Source of the DNA: Bacteroidota bacterium
GTDB taxonomy: Bacteria; Bacteroidota; Bacteroidia; Chitinophagales; Chitinophagaceae
NCBI GenBank assembly: GCA_028876495.1
Contig: JAGWRO010000056.1
Location: 1 to 64,000 of the forward strand
DNA: 64,000 nucleotides
Reading direction: 5' to 3'
The position numbers and the translations under genes are program-made. Shown here in pieces: positions 18,646 to 28,028 of the stretch. The first letter of the stretch is position 1; each line of letters starts with the position of its first letter. The notes under the pieces were generated by a model. It saw only the letters and a list, made by a program, of their open reading frames with translations. It did no database searches and was not told where the DNA came from.

Positions 18646-20274
18646 ATGGATATAGAGATGAATAAAAACGAGGATGTCAACAAGTTAGCCCTGGCCAAAA
18701 TAAGGCAACTATTGGAGAAAATAGAGGAAGGAGGAGGCAAAAAAGCAATTCAAAAACAAAAAGAAAGAAACAAATTAACGGCAAGAGAACGACTTGCTTA
18801 TCTGTTGGATAAAGACAAAATGTTTATCGAGATCGGCGCATTTGCCGGTTATGGAATGTATGAAGAATATGGCGGATGTCCGGCAGGCGGAACTGTTGCA
18901 GGAGTAGGATATGTAGGTGGAAAGCAATGCGTAGTAGTGGCGAATGATCAAACGGTAAAAGCCGGAGCCTGGTTTCCTATTACAGGAAAGAAAAATCTGC
19001 GGATGCAGGAAATTGCGATGGAAAATAACTTACCGGTAATTTATTTGGTCGATAGCGCCGGCGTTTTTCTCCCCATGCAGGATGACATTTTCCCTGATAA
19101 AGAACACTTCGGAAGAATTTTCAGGAACAATGCAAAGATGAGCGCCATGGGTATTACGCAAATAGCAGCGGTAATGGGACCATGTGTGGCAGGAGGCGCT
19201 TATCTGCCCATAATGAGCGACGAAACCATAATGGTAGAAGGCCATGGTTCGATCTTTCTCGCAGGTCCGTATTTAGTAAAAGCCGCGATTGGGGAAAACA
19301 CCGATAATGAAACCCTGGGAGGCGCAGTAACTCATACAGAAATTAGCGGAATTGCTGATTATAAATTCAAAACAGAAGAAGAATGTCTCGACTGTGTAAA
19401 AGATATTATTTCTAAAATGGGAGGAACTCCAAAAGCAGGTTTTAACAGGATCGAAGCCCTTGCGCCCGCAAAAAAACCTGAAGAGGTTTACAGCATTTTC
19501 CCTGAAGGGAATCTGAAACCCTATGATATGAGAGAGATTATCGAGACAATTGTTGATGAATCCTCATTTGAAGAATTTAAAAAAGATTATGGCAAAACGC
19601 TTATCTGTGGCTATGCGCGCGTGGCTGGCTGGTCAGTGGGTATTGTTGCCAACCAAAGATTAAATATTAAAAACACGAAAGGGGAGTTACAGATCGGTGG
19701 AGTAATTTATAATGACAGTGCTGATAAAGGGGCAAGGTTTATTATGAACTGCAACCAGAAAAAAATCCCCCTGGTTTTTCTTCAGGATATTACCGGTTTT
19801 ATGGTGGGAACAAGAAGCGAACATGCGGGCATTATAAAAGATGGGGCAAAAATGGTAAATGCAGTTGCCAATTCTGTAGTGCCCAAACTTACTTTTATCC
19901 TTGGCAATTCTTACGGGGCGGGTAACTATGCCATGTGTGGAAAAGCCTACGATCCAAGATTTATTTATGCGTGGCCATCTGCAAAAATTGCAGTTATGGG
20001 TGGCGAGCAAGCAGCAAAGACTTTATTACAAATTGAAGTTGCTTCCTTAAAAACGAAAGGCGAAGAAATTACTTCTGAAAAAGAAGAAAGTCTTTTGAAA
20101 GAAATGATGGATAAATATGCATCCCAAACAACGGCCGTTTATGCAGCATCCCGTTTATGGGTAGACGCAATTATTGACCCGAAGGATACCCGGAAAATTA
20201 TTTCTGAAAATTTATCCGCTGCAAATCACAATCCTCACATGGAAGAATTTAAAACCGGCGTTTTACAAGTGTAG
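18646..20274 (+). CDS. acyl-CoA carboxylase beta subunit (methylcrotonyl-CoA carboxylase-like)
   Basis: 542 aa carboxyltransferase. The N-domain carries QKERNKLTARERLAYLLD; the acyl-CoA site includes VIYLVDSAGVFLPMQDDIFPDKEHFGRIF and MGPCVAGGAYLPIMSDE; the C-domain has FLQDITGFMVGTRSEHAGI and GNSYGAGNYAMCGKAY. The phrase FPDKEHFGRIF and the single-polypeptide organisation favour methylcrotonyl-CoA carboxylase (leucine breakdown) or geranyl-CoA-type enzymes over propionyl-CoA carboxylase. The biotin-bearing alpha subunit is not in the window. Start at MDIEMNKN; MNKNEDV four codons later is possible. Confidence 0.88.
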   Translation: MDIEMNKNEDVNKLALAKIRQLLEKIEEGGGKKAIQKQKERNKLTARERLAYLLDKDKMFIEIGAFAGYGMYEEYGGCPAGGTVAGVGYVGGKQCVVVANDQTVKAGAWFPITGKKNLRMQEIAMENNLPVIYLVDSAGVFLPMQDDIFPDKEHFGRIFRNNAKMSAMGITQIAAVMGPCVAGGAYLPIMSDETIMVEGHGSIFLAGPYLVKAAIGENTDNETLGGAVTHTEISGIADYKFKTEEECLDCVKDIISKMGGTPKAGFNRIEALAPAKKPEEVYSIFPEGNLKPYDMREIIETIVDESSFEEFKKDYGKTLICGYARVAGWSVGIVANQRLNIKNTKGELQIGGVIYNDSADKGARFIMNCNQKKIPLVFLQDITGFMVGTRSEHAGIIKDGAKMVNAVANSVVPKLTFILGNSYGAGNYAMCGKAYDPRFIYAWPSAKIAVMGGEQAAKTLLQIEVASLKTKGEEITSEKEESLLKEMMDKYASQTTAVYAASRLWVDAIIDPKDTRKIISENLSAANHNPHMEEFKTGVLQV

Positions 20275-20326
20275 CGTATTTAAATATTCTTTTACTTTCA
20301 TTTTTATCTCCCCTATTTTTACAACT

Positions 20327-20800
20327 GTGCAACAAAATAAAATTGAAATTTATACAGACGGGTCTTCACGGGGAAACCCCGGCCGCGGTGGTTATGGCGT
20401 CGTCTTGATCTGGGGAAAAATTCAAAAGGAATTATCGCAGGGCTACCGGCTCACCACCAATAACCGAATGGAATTAATGGCGGTAATTGCCGCCCTGGAA
20501 GCGCTAAAAAAAACAGATCTTGATCTGATAATTTATTCTGACAGCAGCTATGTAGTAAAAGCAGTAATGGAAGGCTGGCTTAATAAATGGATAAAAACTA
20601 ATTTTAAAGGAGGCAAAAAAAACAGCGATCTTTGGATGAGGTATTATGAGCTTTCAAAAAAACATCATATACATTTTAAATGGGTAAAAGGACACGCTGA
20701 AAACCCGATGAATAATCGTTGCGATGAACTGGCAACTGAAGCGGCTGATGGGAAACATTTGTTGGTAGATGAGGGATATGAGAAGTTGACGGGACGATAG
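20327..20800 (+). CDS. rnhA: ribonuclease HI
   Basis: 157 aa from a GTG start. All four catalytic acids are present: Asp11 (YTDGSSRGNPG), Glu49 (NNRMEL), Asp72 (IYSDSSYV) and Asp133 (NNRCDELA), with His123 in VKGHAENP. It removes RNA from RNA:DNA hybrids. The frame is open further upstream into the carboxylase gene, but homology begins right after this GTG and the start matches typical length of about 155 aa. The stop codon runs into a tandem repeat. Confidence 0.93.
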   Translation: MQQNKIEIYTDGSSRGNPGRGGYGVVLIWGKIQKELSQGYRLTTNNRMELMAVIAALEALKKTDLDLIIYSDSSYVVKAVMEGWLNKWIKTNFKGGKKNSDLWMRYYELSKKHHIHFKWVKGHAENPMNNRCDELATEAADGKHLLVDEGYEKLTGR

Positions 20801-20842
20801 TTTAGAATAGTTTAGATAGTTTAGATGGTTTAGATGGTTTAG
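20798..20842 (+). repeat. tandem array of ATRGTTTAG nonamers
   Basis: Five near-identical 9-bp units (ATAGTTTAG x3, ATGGTTTAG x2, with one extra A) begin at the rnhA stop codon. Related AGTTTAG arrays lie at 22971-23008 (reverse strand) and 57783-57801. Confidence 0.85.
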
Positions 20843-20853
20843 GAGTTGGGGCT

Positions 20854-20886
20854 AAATAAAAATCATCTTAAAAAGTTGGTTTACTG
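20854..20886 (+). repeat. dispersed intergenic bipartite repeat, copy 3
   Basis: AAATAAAAATC, 14 bp, GTTTACTG. It lies between rnhA and the DUF6580 gene. Confidence 0.7.
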
Positions 20887-20979
20887 CTAAAATAAAAATG
20901 AAGAAAATTTGTTAACAACTTAATTGCCCATTTGACTGATTTGCCTTTATTTTCGCCCTAAAGGAAAAATTTAAATTGT

Positions 20980-20987
20980 TATTTTTG
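20980..20987 (+). promoter_or_regulatory. candidate -7 box for the DUF6580 gene
   Basis: TATTTTTG followed by C, an exact TAnnTTTG match, 14 bp before the ATG at 21002. The transcript would have a very short leader. Confidence 0.5.
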
Positions 20988-21001
20988 CTAAAAATCAGAA
21001 G

Positions 21002-21574
21002 ATGAAAAACAGGAAACAACTTGCAGGAAGTTTTATTTTATTAATTATAATTGCCTCTTTATACAGGATTATGCCGGGTCGCCCGTTAGGATTTTCTCCT
21101 ATGATCGCTATGGCCATCTTCGGCGGAGCGGTGATAAAAGATAAAAAGTTTGCTTTCCTTTTGCCGCTTTTAGCCATGTTTGTTTCTGATGGTTTGTACC
21201 AGCTTTTATATATCAATGGCGTGGGGAATATCCCGGGCTTTTATGAAGGGCAGGCAACCAATTATATTTTATTTGGCGGGCTCACTGTTTTCGGATTTTT
21301 AATTAAAAATTTCAATATCAAAAGAATTGCCATTGCTTCTCTCTATGCACCAACCGCCTATTTTTTAATTTCTAATTTTCTGGTTTGGGCCAGTGCATCT
21401 CCGTTATCCGGCTTGGGAAGACCCAAGACTTTTAGTGGGTTGATGATGTGCTACTCTGATGGTTTACCATTTTATCCATGGAGCGTAGCTTCAACATTTA
21501 TCTTTTCAGCCATACTTTTTGGAAGTTATTATTTTATCTCTAAGCCTTCAACAGAAAACGTTTTAGTGAAATAA
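21002..21574 (+). CDS. DUF6580 family membrane protein
   Basis: 190 aa with about five or six transmembrane helices (AGSFILLIIIASLYRI, FSPMIAMAIFGGAVI, FAFLLPLLAMFVSD, YILFGGLTVFGFLI, VASTFIFSAILFGSYYF). The opening helix followed by PGRPLGFSPMIAMAIFGGA is characteristic of the DUF6580 family, annotated as putative transporters resembling ECF-type substrate-binding components. Substrate unknown. It sits 34 bp before the YraN gene and probably shares its transcript. Confidence 0.75.
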   Translation: MKNRKQLAGSFILLIIIASLYRIMPGRPLGFSPMIAMAIFGGAVIKDKKFAFLLPLLAMFVSDGLYQLLYINGVGNIPGFYEGQATNYILFGGLTVFGFLIKNFNIKRIAIASLYAPTAYFLISNFLVWASASPLSGLGRPKTFSGLMMCYSDGLPFYPWSVASTFIFSAILFGSYYFISKPSTENVLVK

Positions 21575-21608
21575 CCCAAATGTTGAAAAACCTGATACCT
21601 CATAAATC

Positions 21609-21977
21609 ATGGCCCATCACAATAATACCGGGGTTCTTGGAGAAAAGATGGCGGCCAAATATCTTACTGCAAAAGGTTTTACTATTCTTCATCAAAACTG
21701 GAGGCACAGCCATTGGGAAGTAGATGTAATTGCCTCTTTAAATGATATCCTGCATTTTATTGAAGTAAAAACAAGAAGAACACAAAAGTTTGGTTATCCG
21801 GAAGATGATGTGACCCAAAAAAAAATTCAAAATCTTATCAATGCTTCTGAAGAATATCTTTTTATAAACCCGGAATGGAAACTAATTCAGTTTGATATTC
21901 TCTCTATACTGCTTTTAAAAGACAAACCTGCCGAATATTTTTTTATTGAAGACGTTTATATTTCCCCCGGCAACTAA
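21609..21977 (+). CDS. YraN family protein (UPF0102)
   Basis: 122 aa, the full family length. GVLGEKMAAKYLTAKGFTILHQNWR at the N-terminus, then WEVDVIASLNDILHFIEVKTR gives the restriction-endonuclease-like D...E.K metal-binding triad. The family is widespread; its role is unproven, probably nucleic-acid processing. The stop overlaps the end of aroC on the other strand by 4 bp. Confidence 0.9.
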   Translation: MAHHNNTGVLGEKMAAKYLTAKGFTILHQNWRHSHWEVDVIASLNDILHFIEVKTRRTQKFGYPEDDVTQKKIQNLINASEEYLFINPEWKLIQFDILSILLLKDKPAEYFFIEDVYISPGN

Positions 21978-22954
21978 CTCATCAAATCTGCTAAAACAAT
22001 TGCTGTTACCGCTTCCAGTACCACCGGAACCCTCAAAGCTATACAAAGATCATGTCTTCCTTTTACAGAAAAAGGTTCTACATTTCCGGTTTCCACATTT
22101 AATGTTTCCTGTATTTGTGGTGTTGAAGAAGTAGGCTTTACCACAATACGAAAAACCAATTCATTTCCGTTGGTTATTCCTCCCAAAATTCCGCCTGCGT
22201 TATTGGTTTCAGTTTTTCCTTCCATATTGAGCAGAGAATCGTTGTGTTCACTTCCAAACATGCTTGCAGCCGCAAAGCCTGCACCAAACTCAATTCCTTT
22301 CACAGCAGGAATTGAAAAAACTGCGTGGCTGATCAAAGACTCTGCTGAATCAAAAAACGGCTCACCCAAACCAAGCGGCAAGTTGGAAACACGGCACTCC
22401 ACAATTCCGCCAATAGAATCTTTGGCGTCAACCGCTTTTTGTAATCCTTTTTCAAGATCCTTCTCTCCTCCGATCTCCAGGATAGAAGCATGGATTTCAA
22501 TATTATCTTCAGGCGCTAAAAAAGCAATTACTTTTTTGGCCAACACACCTGCTGCCACTAAAGCCACCGTAAGCCTGCCACTGAAATGGCCGCCACCACG
22601 GAAATCTTCAAATCCTTTGAATTTTTGATGCGCTACAAAATCAGCATGGCCCGGGCGTGGAACGGCTCTTTGTTTTTCATAATCACCGCTTCTTGTATTG
22701 CTGTTTTTAAATAAAATCGTAATGGGCGCCCCGGTGCTTTTATCATTGAAAACGCCACTGATAATTTCCGGAATATCATCTTCTTTGCGCGGCGTGGTTC
22801 CTTTAGCGCCGGGCTTTCTGCGGTCGATATCTTCTTTAAAATCTGCAGGAGCAATTGAAATCCCCGGAGGGCAACCGTCAATTACAATCCCTACATATTC
22901 GCCATGCGACTGTCCCAATATCTGCACCCTAAAATTTCTTCCAAAAGAATTCAT
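21974..22954 (-). CDS. aroC: chorismate synthase
   Basis: 326 aa, slightly short for the family (about 350-390). It converts EPSP to chorismate, the last common step of aromatic amino-acid synthesis, using reduced FMN. Signatures: GQSHGEYVGIVIDGCPPG at residues 14-31, RRKPG, RPGHADF and GHFSGRLT. ATG start with MNSFGRNFR as usual in the phylum. No other shikimate gene is near. A degenerate AGTTTAG array lies between it and era. Confidence 0.95.
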   Translation of the reverse strand: MNSFGRNFRVQILGQSHGEYVGIVIDGCPPGISIAPADFKEDIDRRKPGAKGTTPRKEDDIPEIISGVFNDKSTGAPITILFKNSNTRSGDYEKQRAVPRPGHADFVAHQKFKGFEDFRGGGHFSGRLTVALVAAGVLAKKVIAFLAPEDNIEIHASILEIGGEKDLEKGLQKAVDAKDSIGGIVECRVSNLPLGLGEPFFDSAESLISHAVFSIPAVKGIEFGAGFAAASMFGSEHNDSLLNMEGKTETNNAGGILGGITNGNELVFRIVVKPTSSTPQIQETLNVETGNVEPFSVKGRHDLCIALRVPVVLEAVTAIVLADLMS

Positions 22955-22970
22955 GTATAATAATTTTTAC

Positions 22971-23008
22971 TCTAAACTTCTGAACTATTCTAAACTCGCT
23001 AAACTAAA
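22971..23008 (-). repeat. degenerate AGTTTAG array
   Basis: On the minus strand four heptamers, AGTTTAG, AGTTTAG, AGTTCAG and AGTTTAG, are spaced by 1-3 bp. The unit is the same as in the array at rnhA. It fills the junction between era and aroC. Confidence 0.65.
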
Positions 23009-23013
23009 TTTCC

Positions 23014-23880
23014 TCAATATCCATATTCACGCAAATGAATTTCATTATCACGCCATTTGGGTCTCACCTTCACAAACAATTCCAAAAACACCTTGCGACC
23101 AATAAATTCTTCAATGTCTTTACGTGCCAGTGTTCCCAGTTCTTTAATCATCTGTCCACCATGTCCCAAAATAATTCCTTTTTGAGTCTCTCGTTGAACA
23201 ATAATATCAGCAGTGATCTTTGTAAGCGTGTTTTTTTCTTTGAATTGTTGTACGAGCACCGTTGAATGATATGGAATTTCTTCCTGGTACAAATAAAATA
23301 TTTTTTCACGGATTAATTCGCTTACGAAAAATTTCATCGGAAGATCGCTTAAATTATCATCCGTATAAAAAGGAGCGCCCTCCGGCACAAAGAAAAGAAT
23401 CTCATCTAATAATTCTTTAATACCGATATTTTTTAAGGCAGAAATAACCATCACCTTTTTACAATATCTTTTATCCGAAAAGAAAGCAATGGCTTTATCA
23501 ACTGTCTCTTGTGAAACAAGATCAACCTTATTAACAACCACTATTGCCGGCACTTTAAGTGAAAGCGCAGAAAACATTTCATCTGCTTCAACCAAATCAT
23601 CTTTGATATCTACGATCAACAGAGCCACATCAGCGTCTTCCAAACTGCTTTTTACTGCCTGCATCATTTTTTCATGCAGTTTATATTTTGGCTCGATGAT
23701 GCCCGGAGTATCAGAAAAAATAATCTGGTAGTCTTTGGTGTTTAGAATTCCTTTAATACGATGACGGGTAGTTTGCACTTTTGGAGAAACAATAGCCAAC
23801 TTCTCTCCCATCAAGGCATTCAGCAGCGTGCTTTTTCCCACGTTGGGTTTCCCAAAAATATTTACAAATCCAGATTTCAT
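23014..23880 (-). CDS. era: GTPase Era
   Basis: 288 aa from the ATG at 23880, where FVNIFGKPNVGKSTLLNAL begins as in all Era proteins; a longer frame to 23958 adds 26 non-homologous residues. G1 is GKPNVGKS, G3 is DTPGI and G4 is NKVD. The C-terminal KH domain contains ILGHGGQMIKELGTLARKDIEEF. It binds 16S rRNA near the 3' end and acts in 30S assembly. A candidate -7 variant (TAATTTCG, minus strand, 23889-23896) would give an almost leaderless mRNA. Confidence 0.95.
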   Translation of the reverse strand: MKSGFVNIFGKPNVGKSTLLNALMGEKLAIVSPKVQTTRHRIKGILNTKDYQIIFSDTPGIIEPKYKLHEKMMQAVKSSLEDADVALLIVDIKDDLVEADEMFSALSLKVPAIVVVNKVDLVSQETVDKAIAFFSDKRYCKKVMVISALKNIGIKELLDEILFFVPEGAPFYTDDNLSDLPMKFFVSELIREKIFYLYQEEIPYHSTVLVQQFKEKNTLTKITADIIVQRETQKGIILGHGGQMIKELGTLARKDIEEFIGRKVFLELFVKVRPKWRDNEIHLREYGY

Positions 23881-24034
23881 AATTGCTGCGAAATTAATTC
23901 TTTGAAAATAAAAAAAGTACAAACAATTTTTTGCCGATCCAGATGGATCAATAACCATCTTATATAAAAAGAATTTAATTATTTCAAAAAAAGAACATAA
24001 GATTGCAATAGGCCGAATAAAAAGCTATTATCTA

Positions 24035-24535
24035 ATGGAAACAATTAATACTCTTTTTGGATCAGGCACCGACCTGAATTCCTTACAGATGTCTGTACGC
24101 GCGATTGCCATTTTTTTTATTACACTTTTTCTTATCCGCTTTACGGGTATGAGGGTATTTGGAATTAAAACCGCTTTCGACACGTGTATCATCATCATGC
24201 TGGGAGCAGTGCTGAGCCGCGCAGTGGTAGGCGCTTCACCTTTCATCCCTACCATTCTTGCTTCGGCCACTTTGGTAATTATTCATAAAATCATTGCAAG
24301 GTTAAGTGTGAGCAATCAACGCATTAGTCACATGGTAAAAGGAAAGCCACTTTCAATCTATAAGGATGGTATCCTGAATGAAAAAAATCTAAAAAAATGC
24401 TCTTTAAGCTTTGGTGATGTGATGGAAGAAGTACGTTTAAACGCCAATCTTAATTCTCTTGAAAATATAGAAGAAATATTTATGGAAAGAACCGGCGAAA
24501 TAAGTGTGATAGAAAAAAAAGAAAATGTAAAATAA
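24035..24535 (+). CDS. DUF421 (YetF-like) membrane protein
   Basis: 166 aa. Three N-terminal transmembrane helices (about residues 20-95) contain FLIRFTGMRVFGIKTAFD and the conserved LGAVLSRAVVG. The C-terminal soluble DUF421 part has KGKPLSIYKDGILNEKNLKKCSLSFGDVMEEVR. It is related to Bacillus YetF/YdfS-type proteins of unknown function. Single gene, convergent with the esterase. Confidence 0.82.
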   Translation: METINTLFGSGTDLNSLQMSVRAIAIFFITLFLIRFTGMRVFGIKTAFDTCIIIMLGAVLSRAVVGASPFIPTILASATLVIIHKIIARLSVSNQRISHMVKGKPLSIYKDGILNEKNLKKCSLSFGDVMEEVRLNANLNSLENIEEIFMERTGEISVIEKKENVK

Positions 24536-24557
24536 GAATCCTGGTTTTTCCTTACTG
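24531..24557 (+). repeat. dispersed intergenic bipartite repeat, degenerate copy 4
   Basis: AATAAGAATC box at the stop codon of the DUF421 gene. The second box is CCTTACTG rather than GTTTACTG. Confidence 0.4.
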
Positions 24558-24562
24558 TACTG

Positions 24563-25363
24563 CTATTTTCCCCAGCCCCATGTTAAAAATTCAGGAAAAG
24601 TCCGCCCCCAAGTGGTTACATCATGTTTACCCTCTTTTAACTCGAGATAACAGATATCTCTGTCCCGGTTATAGCCTTTTTGTACCAGTTCATCAATCAA
24701 TGCAAGCGTGTCATCAATAGAATCTATAATGCCGTTATTATTTCTATCAGCAGTTTCATCCAAAGTGCCGGTTTCAAAAAAGAATTTTAACCACGGATAA
24801 TATTTCCCGTTTCTGATCTCATTTTGCATGATGCGGTGTTTGGTTTCATCAAAAACCGGACTATCCTGCGAAACAGAACGCCACCAAAAAGATCCGCTAA
24901 AAGCGCCCACTTTTGAAAATTCATTCGGATGATTCCACACAATATCCAACGCACTTAATCCGCCCAAAGAAAAACCACAAAATGATTTTGATTTAAATGA
25001 AGAAATTTTAAAATTTTTTCTGATGAGAGGAAGTAATTCCTGTAAAACAAAGCGCGAATACATTTTCGCTTTTGTGCCCTGGCCTTTATCATTTAAAATA
25101 TTAGCGGTTCCATATTCATTTTTTCTGTCGGTACCACAATGAATACCCACACAAAACAAAGGTGTTATTTTACCCTCTTTATACAACTTATTAAGAATAC
25201 TTTCAAAATTCATGGTAATAAGATCCTGTCCGTCATTAATCAACAGCAAATCGCAGTTGTTCAGATCATTTTTTCCGGGTGGAAAATAAAAATCAACAAT
25301 AACTTTTCTTTGTAAAAATGTAGAAATCAGGATGTGACTTTCCGGCTGCTTTTCAATCTTCAT
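24563..25363 (-). CDS. esterase of the enterochelin esterase/esterase D family
   Basis: 266 aa from ATG at 25363 (an in-frame TTG three codons upstream falls in a candidate -7 box). Alpha/beta-hydrolase: the nucleophile elbow CGFSLGG gives Ser132, LLINDGQDL resembles the oxyanion region, and GKHDVTTW near the C-terminus supplies the His. No signal peptide, so cytosolic. A DxDxDG-like insert (DRNNNGIIDSIDD) recalls a calcium loop. Substrate unknown; with GH9 beside it a carbohydrate ester is possible. Confidence 0.78.
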   Translation of the reverse strand: MKIEKQPESHILISTFLQRKVIVDFYFPPGKNDLNNCDLLLINDGQDLITMNFESILNKLYKEGKITPLFCVGIHCGTDRKNEYGTANILNDKGQGTKAKMYSRFVLQELLPLIRKNFKISSFKSKSFCGFSLGGLSALDIVWNHPNEFSKVGAFSGSFWWRSVSQDSPVFDETKHRIMQNEIRNGKYYPWLKFFFETGTLDETADRNNNGIIDSIDDTLALIDELVQKGYNRDRDICYLELKEGKHDVTTWGRTFPEFLTWGWGK

Positions 25364-25369
25364 ACTTTT

Positions 25370-25377
25370 CAAAAGTA
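25370..25377 (-). promoter_or_regulatory. candidate -7 box for the esterase gene
   Basis: Minus strand TACTTTTG, 6 bp before the ATG at 25363. The transcript would be leaderless or nearly so. Confidence 0.4.
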
Positions 25378-25447
25378 ATACAATTATGCAGTAGAAGATG
25401 TACCCTTTCGTTTACAAAATTTTCACTTCTTTCCTGGCTTAATTCTC

Positions 25448-27202
25448 CTAATAACCAACTTTATTTTGCAACGCTTCAATCACGTTGGACAAATAAACCA
25501 TTGGCGCATTCCAGTTGATGGCAATTTCGTTGGAGGCATACGCGCATGATATATCTGAATAAGCAGTTTCCGGTTCGGTAAAATCATAATGACAATGATC
25601 CTGCATTCCGGGATTAGGGCCACCGGCCATCAACCCGGGAACCGGATCGGTAACACCATCAGATACTGATTGCCGATGATGCGGATTCATCGTTGACTTA
25701 CTGCCAATGCCGGTTACAAAACAGTAACCCGTCGCGTTTCTTCCCAATATATAATCCAAATTAGTTAATGCGTAATCCACATATTTTTTATCATGACTTA
25801 TAAGATACGCATTGATCAATAAAATTCCCTGGTTGGCTGCATTACTGTTTCCGCCCCATGTAAAATCATATTTCGTTTGTCCCATCACCGTTTCAAATGC
25901 ATTGGCAGCAACATGTTGAATGTAATCGTTGGCAATGGTCAATACTTTCTCTTTCATGAACCCGGTTGTTGCATTGGTAAAAGAGGGCAATTCATTTTTG
26001 AAACGCAGAAAGGAATAAAATCCTAACATACCCACATTGTGCCAGTTGGGAAGTGACACATTATCTTTCAAATGATTTTCAACCGTATCGTAATATTTTT
26101 TTTCCCGTGTGGTAATAAAAAGTTCAGCAGCACTCCAGAACCATTCATCGCCGAAATGGTTATCGCCATAACCGCCGGTGGTAATTTTGGGTTCAAACTT
26201 TTTATTGATCTCATTTTGATTGTAAGCAAGATCAGGATGTTGCAAACTCCACGCCCATGCTTTTTTTGAAGCAGCAAGACAACTATCTGAAAGGCCGGGC
26301 AATTCTTTTTTAAATTTACTGAGGATGCGGCTTGCCTGTGCAGTTACCGCAGCAAAATCCAAAGTTGCTGCCGTACCTTTTTGCACTACATATCGTTTCG
26401 CTTGAGTAACGCCAGGCATTACCATTCCGTCAAAAGCCGCATTGGTGCATTTGTTATAAACGCCGCCATCATTCGGATCCTGCATGCTCAGCATCCAGCG
26501 TAAATTATAAATCGCTTCATTTAAAATATCAGGAACGCCATCACCACTTTCAGGAATATTGGTTTTTAAATTTTTAAAATAACCCGGAAAATCTTCGTAA
26601 GCAGATAACAAAGTGCCCATTGTTATTCCCGAGTTGACAATGTATTTATTGTAATCACCCGCATCGTACCAACCACCGGGCGTTGAGATGACAGTTCCCG
26701 CAGGACGTTCTTTTGAAGCTGCAGATGGATGAACGTACACCTCATTATCAGGATGCCCCGCAGAGCGATGCCATTTTCCCGCATATTTTTCTTCAAGTGG
26801 CATCGAAGCCCGTTGATAAAAAAATCCTTTGAGAGTGGCTTTTCCTACATTTCTATTTACATTTTTATCGATCTCAAAAACATAAGAATTGCCAACGCCC
26901 GAAATACAAACCACAAAGCTTCCTTCCTTTGAAAGCGCAGAAAAATCCGCAATTTTTGTTTTGGTGGAAGAATAAGCTGATTGCTTTTCACTGCTTAACG
27001 TTCCGGTAAAAACCGTATCTCTCAGGTTAGTCGAAGCAATGTAAAATTTCCCTTCGGGAACATCACCCGTTACCACGGCTACTTTCGGAGCGTTGGGATA
27101 AAAGCCTTCCTGGTCCAATTTGATACGATCGGTTACCTGTGAAAAAGAAGACAACGGCAGAAGCCATAATAAACCGGCAATAGATTTGGAAATTGTTTTC
27201 AA
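25448..27202 (-). CDS. glycoside hydrolase family 9 (endoglucanase-type) protein
   Basis: 584 aa, secreted (signal peptide about residues 1-21; TTG start, since no in-frame ATG precedes it). Residues about 23-110 form the CelD_N Ig-like domain and the (alpha/alpha)6 catalytic domain follows. GGWYDAGDYNKY gives Asp180 and Asp183, NPHHR the substrate-binding His, and YASNEIAINWNAP the acid Glu near the C-terminus. GH9 enzymes cut beta-1,4-glucans or act as exo-glucosidases (family knowledge). No SusC/D pair accompanies it. Confidence 0.9.
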   Translation of the reverse strand: MKTISKSIAGLLWLLPLSSFSQVTDRIKLDQEGFYPNAPKVAVVTGDVPEGKFYIASTNLRDTVFTGTLSSEKQSAYSSTKTKIADFSALSKEGSFVVCISGVGNSYVFEIDKNVNRNVGKATLKGFFYQRASMPLEEKYAGKWHRSAGHPDNEVYVHPSAASKERPAGTVISTPGGWYDAGDYNKYIVNSGITMGTLLSAYEDFPGYFKNLKTNIPESGDGVPDILNEAIYNLRWMLSMQDPNDGGVYNKCTNAAFDGMVMPGVTQAKRYVVQKGTAATLDFAAVTAQASRILSKFKKELPGLSDSCLAASKKAWAWSLQHPDLAYNQNEINKKFEPKITTGGYGDNHFGDEWFWSAAELFITTREKKYYDTVENHLKDNVSLPNWHNVGMLGFYSFLRFKNELPSFTNATTGFMKEKVLTIANDYIQHVAANAFETVMGQTKYDFTWGGNSNAANQGILLINAYLISHDKKYVDYALTNLDYILGRNATGYCFVTGIGSKSTMNPHHRQSVSDGVTDPVPGLMAGGPNPGMQDHCHYDFTEPETAYSDISCAYASNEIAINWNAPMVYLSNVIEALQNKVGY

Positions 27203-27316
27203 AACATTTTAATTTTTAAAGGCAATAAAATTTAAGCAGTTCATAGATCCCTCAATCTTTTGGTCATAAAAATACATTATATGAGGCAAGTAGAAAGAGC
27301 GATGTTTTTCAACTCA

Positions 27317-27348
27317 AAATAAAAATCTTCTTTTTTGTTGGTTTACTA
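27317..27348 (+). repeat. dispersed intergenic bipartite repeat, copy 5
   Basis: AAATAAAAATC, 13 bp, GTTTACTA. It lies in the divergent region between GH9 and the proline-rich protein; nothing else is recognised in that 295-bp gap. Confidence 0.75.
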
Positions 27349-27497
27349 TTCTTTCTATAATGATCAAAAAAATTATGCAACCTTGAATTGTTTTTTCAAT
27401 TTTGTTAAGATCATTTCACATATTACCTGTTTTTAAATGTGCATAAAAATCGGTGTGAAAAGCAGAAGCAGTGGGATTATTTTGGTAATTTACCTAC

Positions 27498-28025
27498 ATG
27501 AAAAAGATCATTTTTACGATACTTTTTATTGGTCTCGTTCCAACCCTGTTTGCCCAATATCTTCACTATTGGGATAATTCAAGACGACACTATGTGCAAC
27601 GTGCAGCCAAACCTGCACCTCCTCCAACACCTGAACCTATTGAAATTAAAAAGCCTGAACCTGCCCCTCTTCCATTAGCACCCCCTGTGAAAATTGAAGC
27701 AACCACTTTAATTACATCAACAACTTTGCCTTTTAATACCATCCCGGATCCACCAAAATTTGATCGACCGCCAATGATTTTTCATGACTGGCCCGATAAG
27801 TGTCCCGCATTGTCGGGTTCTTTACCTGTATTTAATAATTATGTTCCTGCAGCAATTGCGCTCATCATAACCGAAAAATTCAAAGGGCATTTGTATTCAA
27901 TAAGCAGCTACCAGGGCCCGCATAACCAACTTCAATATAAATTAAAAATATGCTCCGGTGGAATGATTAAGTATGAGTATGCTGATCATAAAGGAAATAT
28001 CATATCCGAAGAAGAAGAAGAGTAA
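27498..28025 (+). CDS. secreted proline-rich protein of unknown function
   Basis: 175 aa. Signal peptide MKKIIFTILFIGLVPTLFA, then a Pro/Glu/Ala-rich stretch (about residues 37-70, PAPPPTPEPIEIKKPEPAPLP) like the rigid linkers of TonB-type or cell-surface proteins, and a C-terminal domain with two Cys (DKCPAL and KICSGG) that could bond. No family recognised. Convergent with and 3 bp from glycerate kinase. Confidence 0.65.
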   Translation: MKKIIFTILFIGLVPTLFAQYLHYWDNSRRHYVQRAAKPAPPPTPEPIEIKKPEPAPLPLAPPVKIEATTLITSTTLPFNTIPDPPKFDRPPMIFHDWPDKCPALSGSLPVFNNYVPAAIALIITEKFKGHLYSISSYQGPHNQLQYKLKICSGGMIKYEYADHKGNIISEEEEE

Positions 28026-28028
28026 AAA

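Noticed and set aside
23881-23958. Longer Era start at 23958
   Set aside because: The added 26 residues have no Era likeness. The canonical start FVNIFGKPNVGKST begins at the ATG at 23880.
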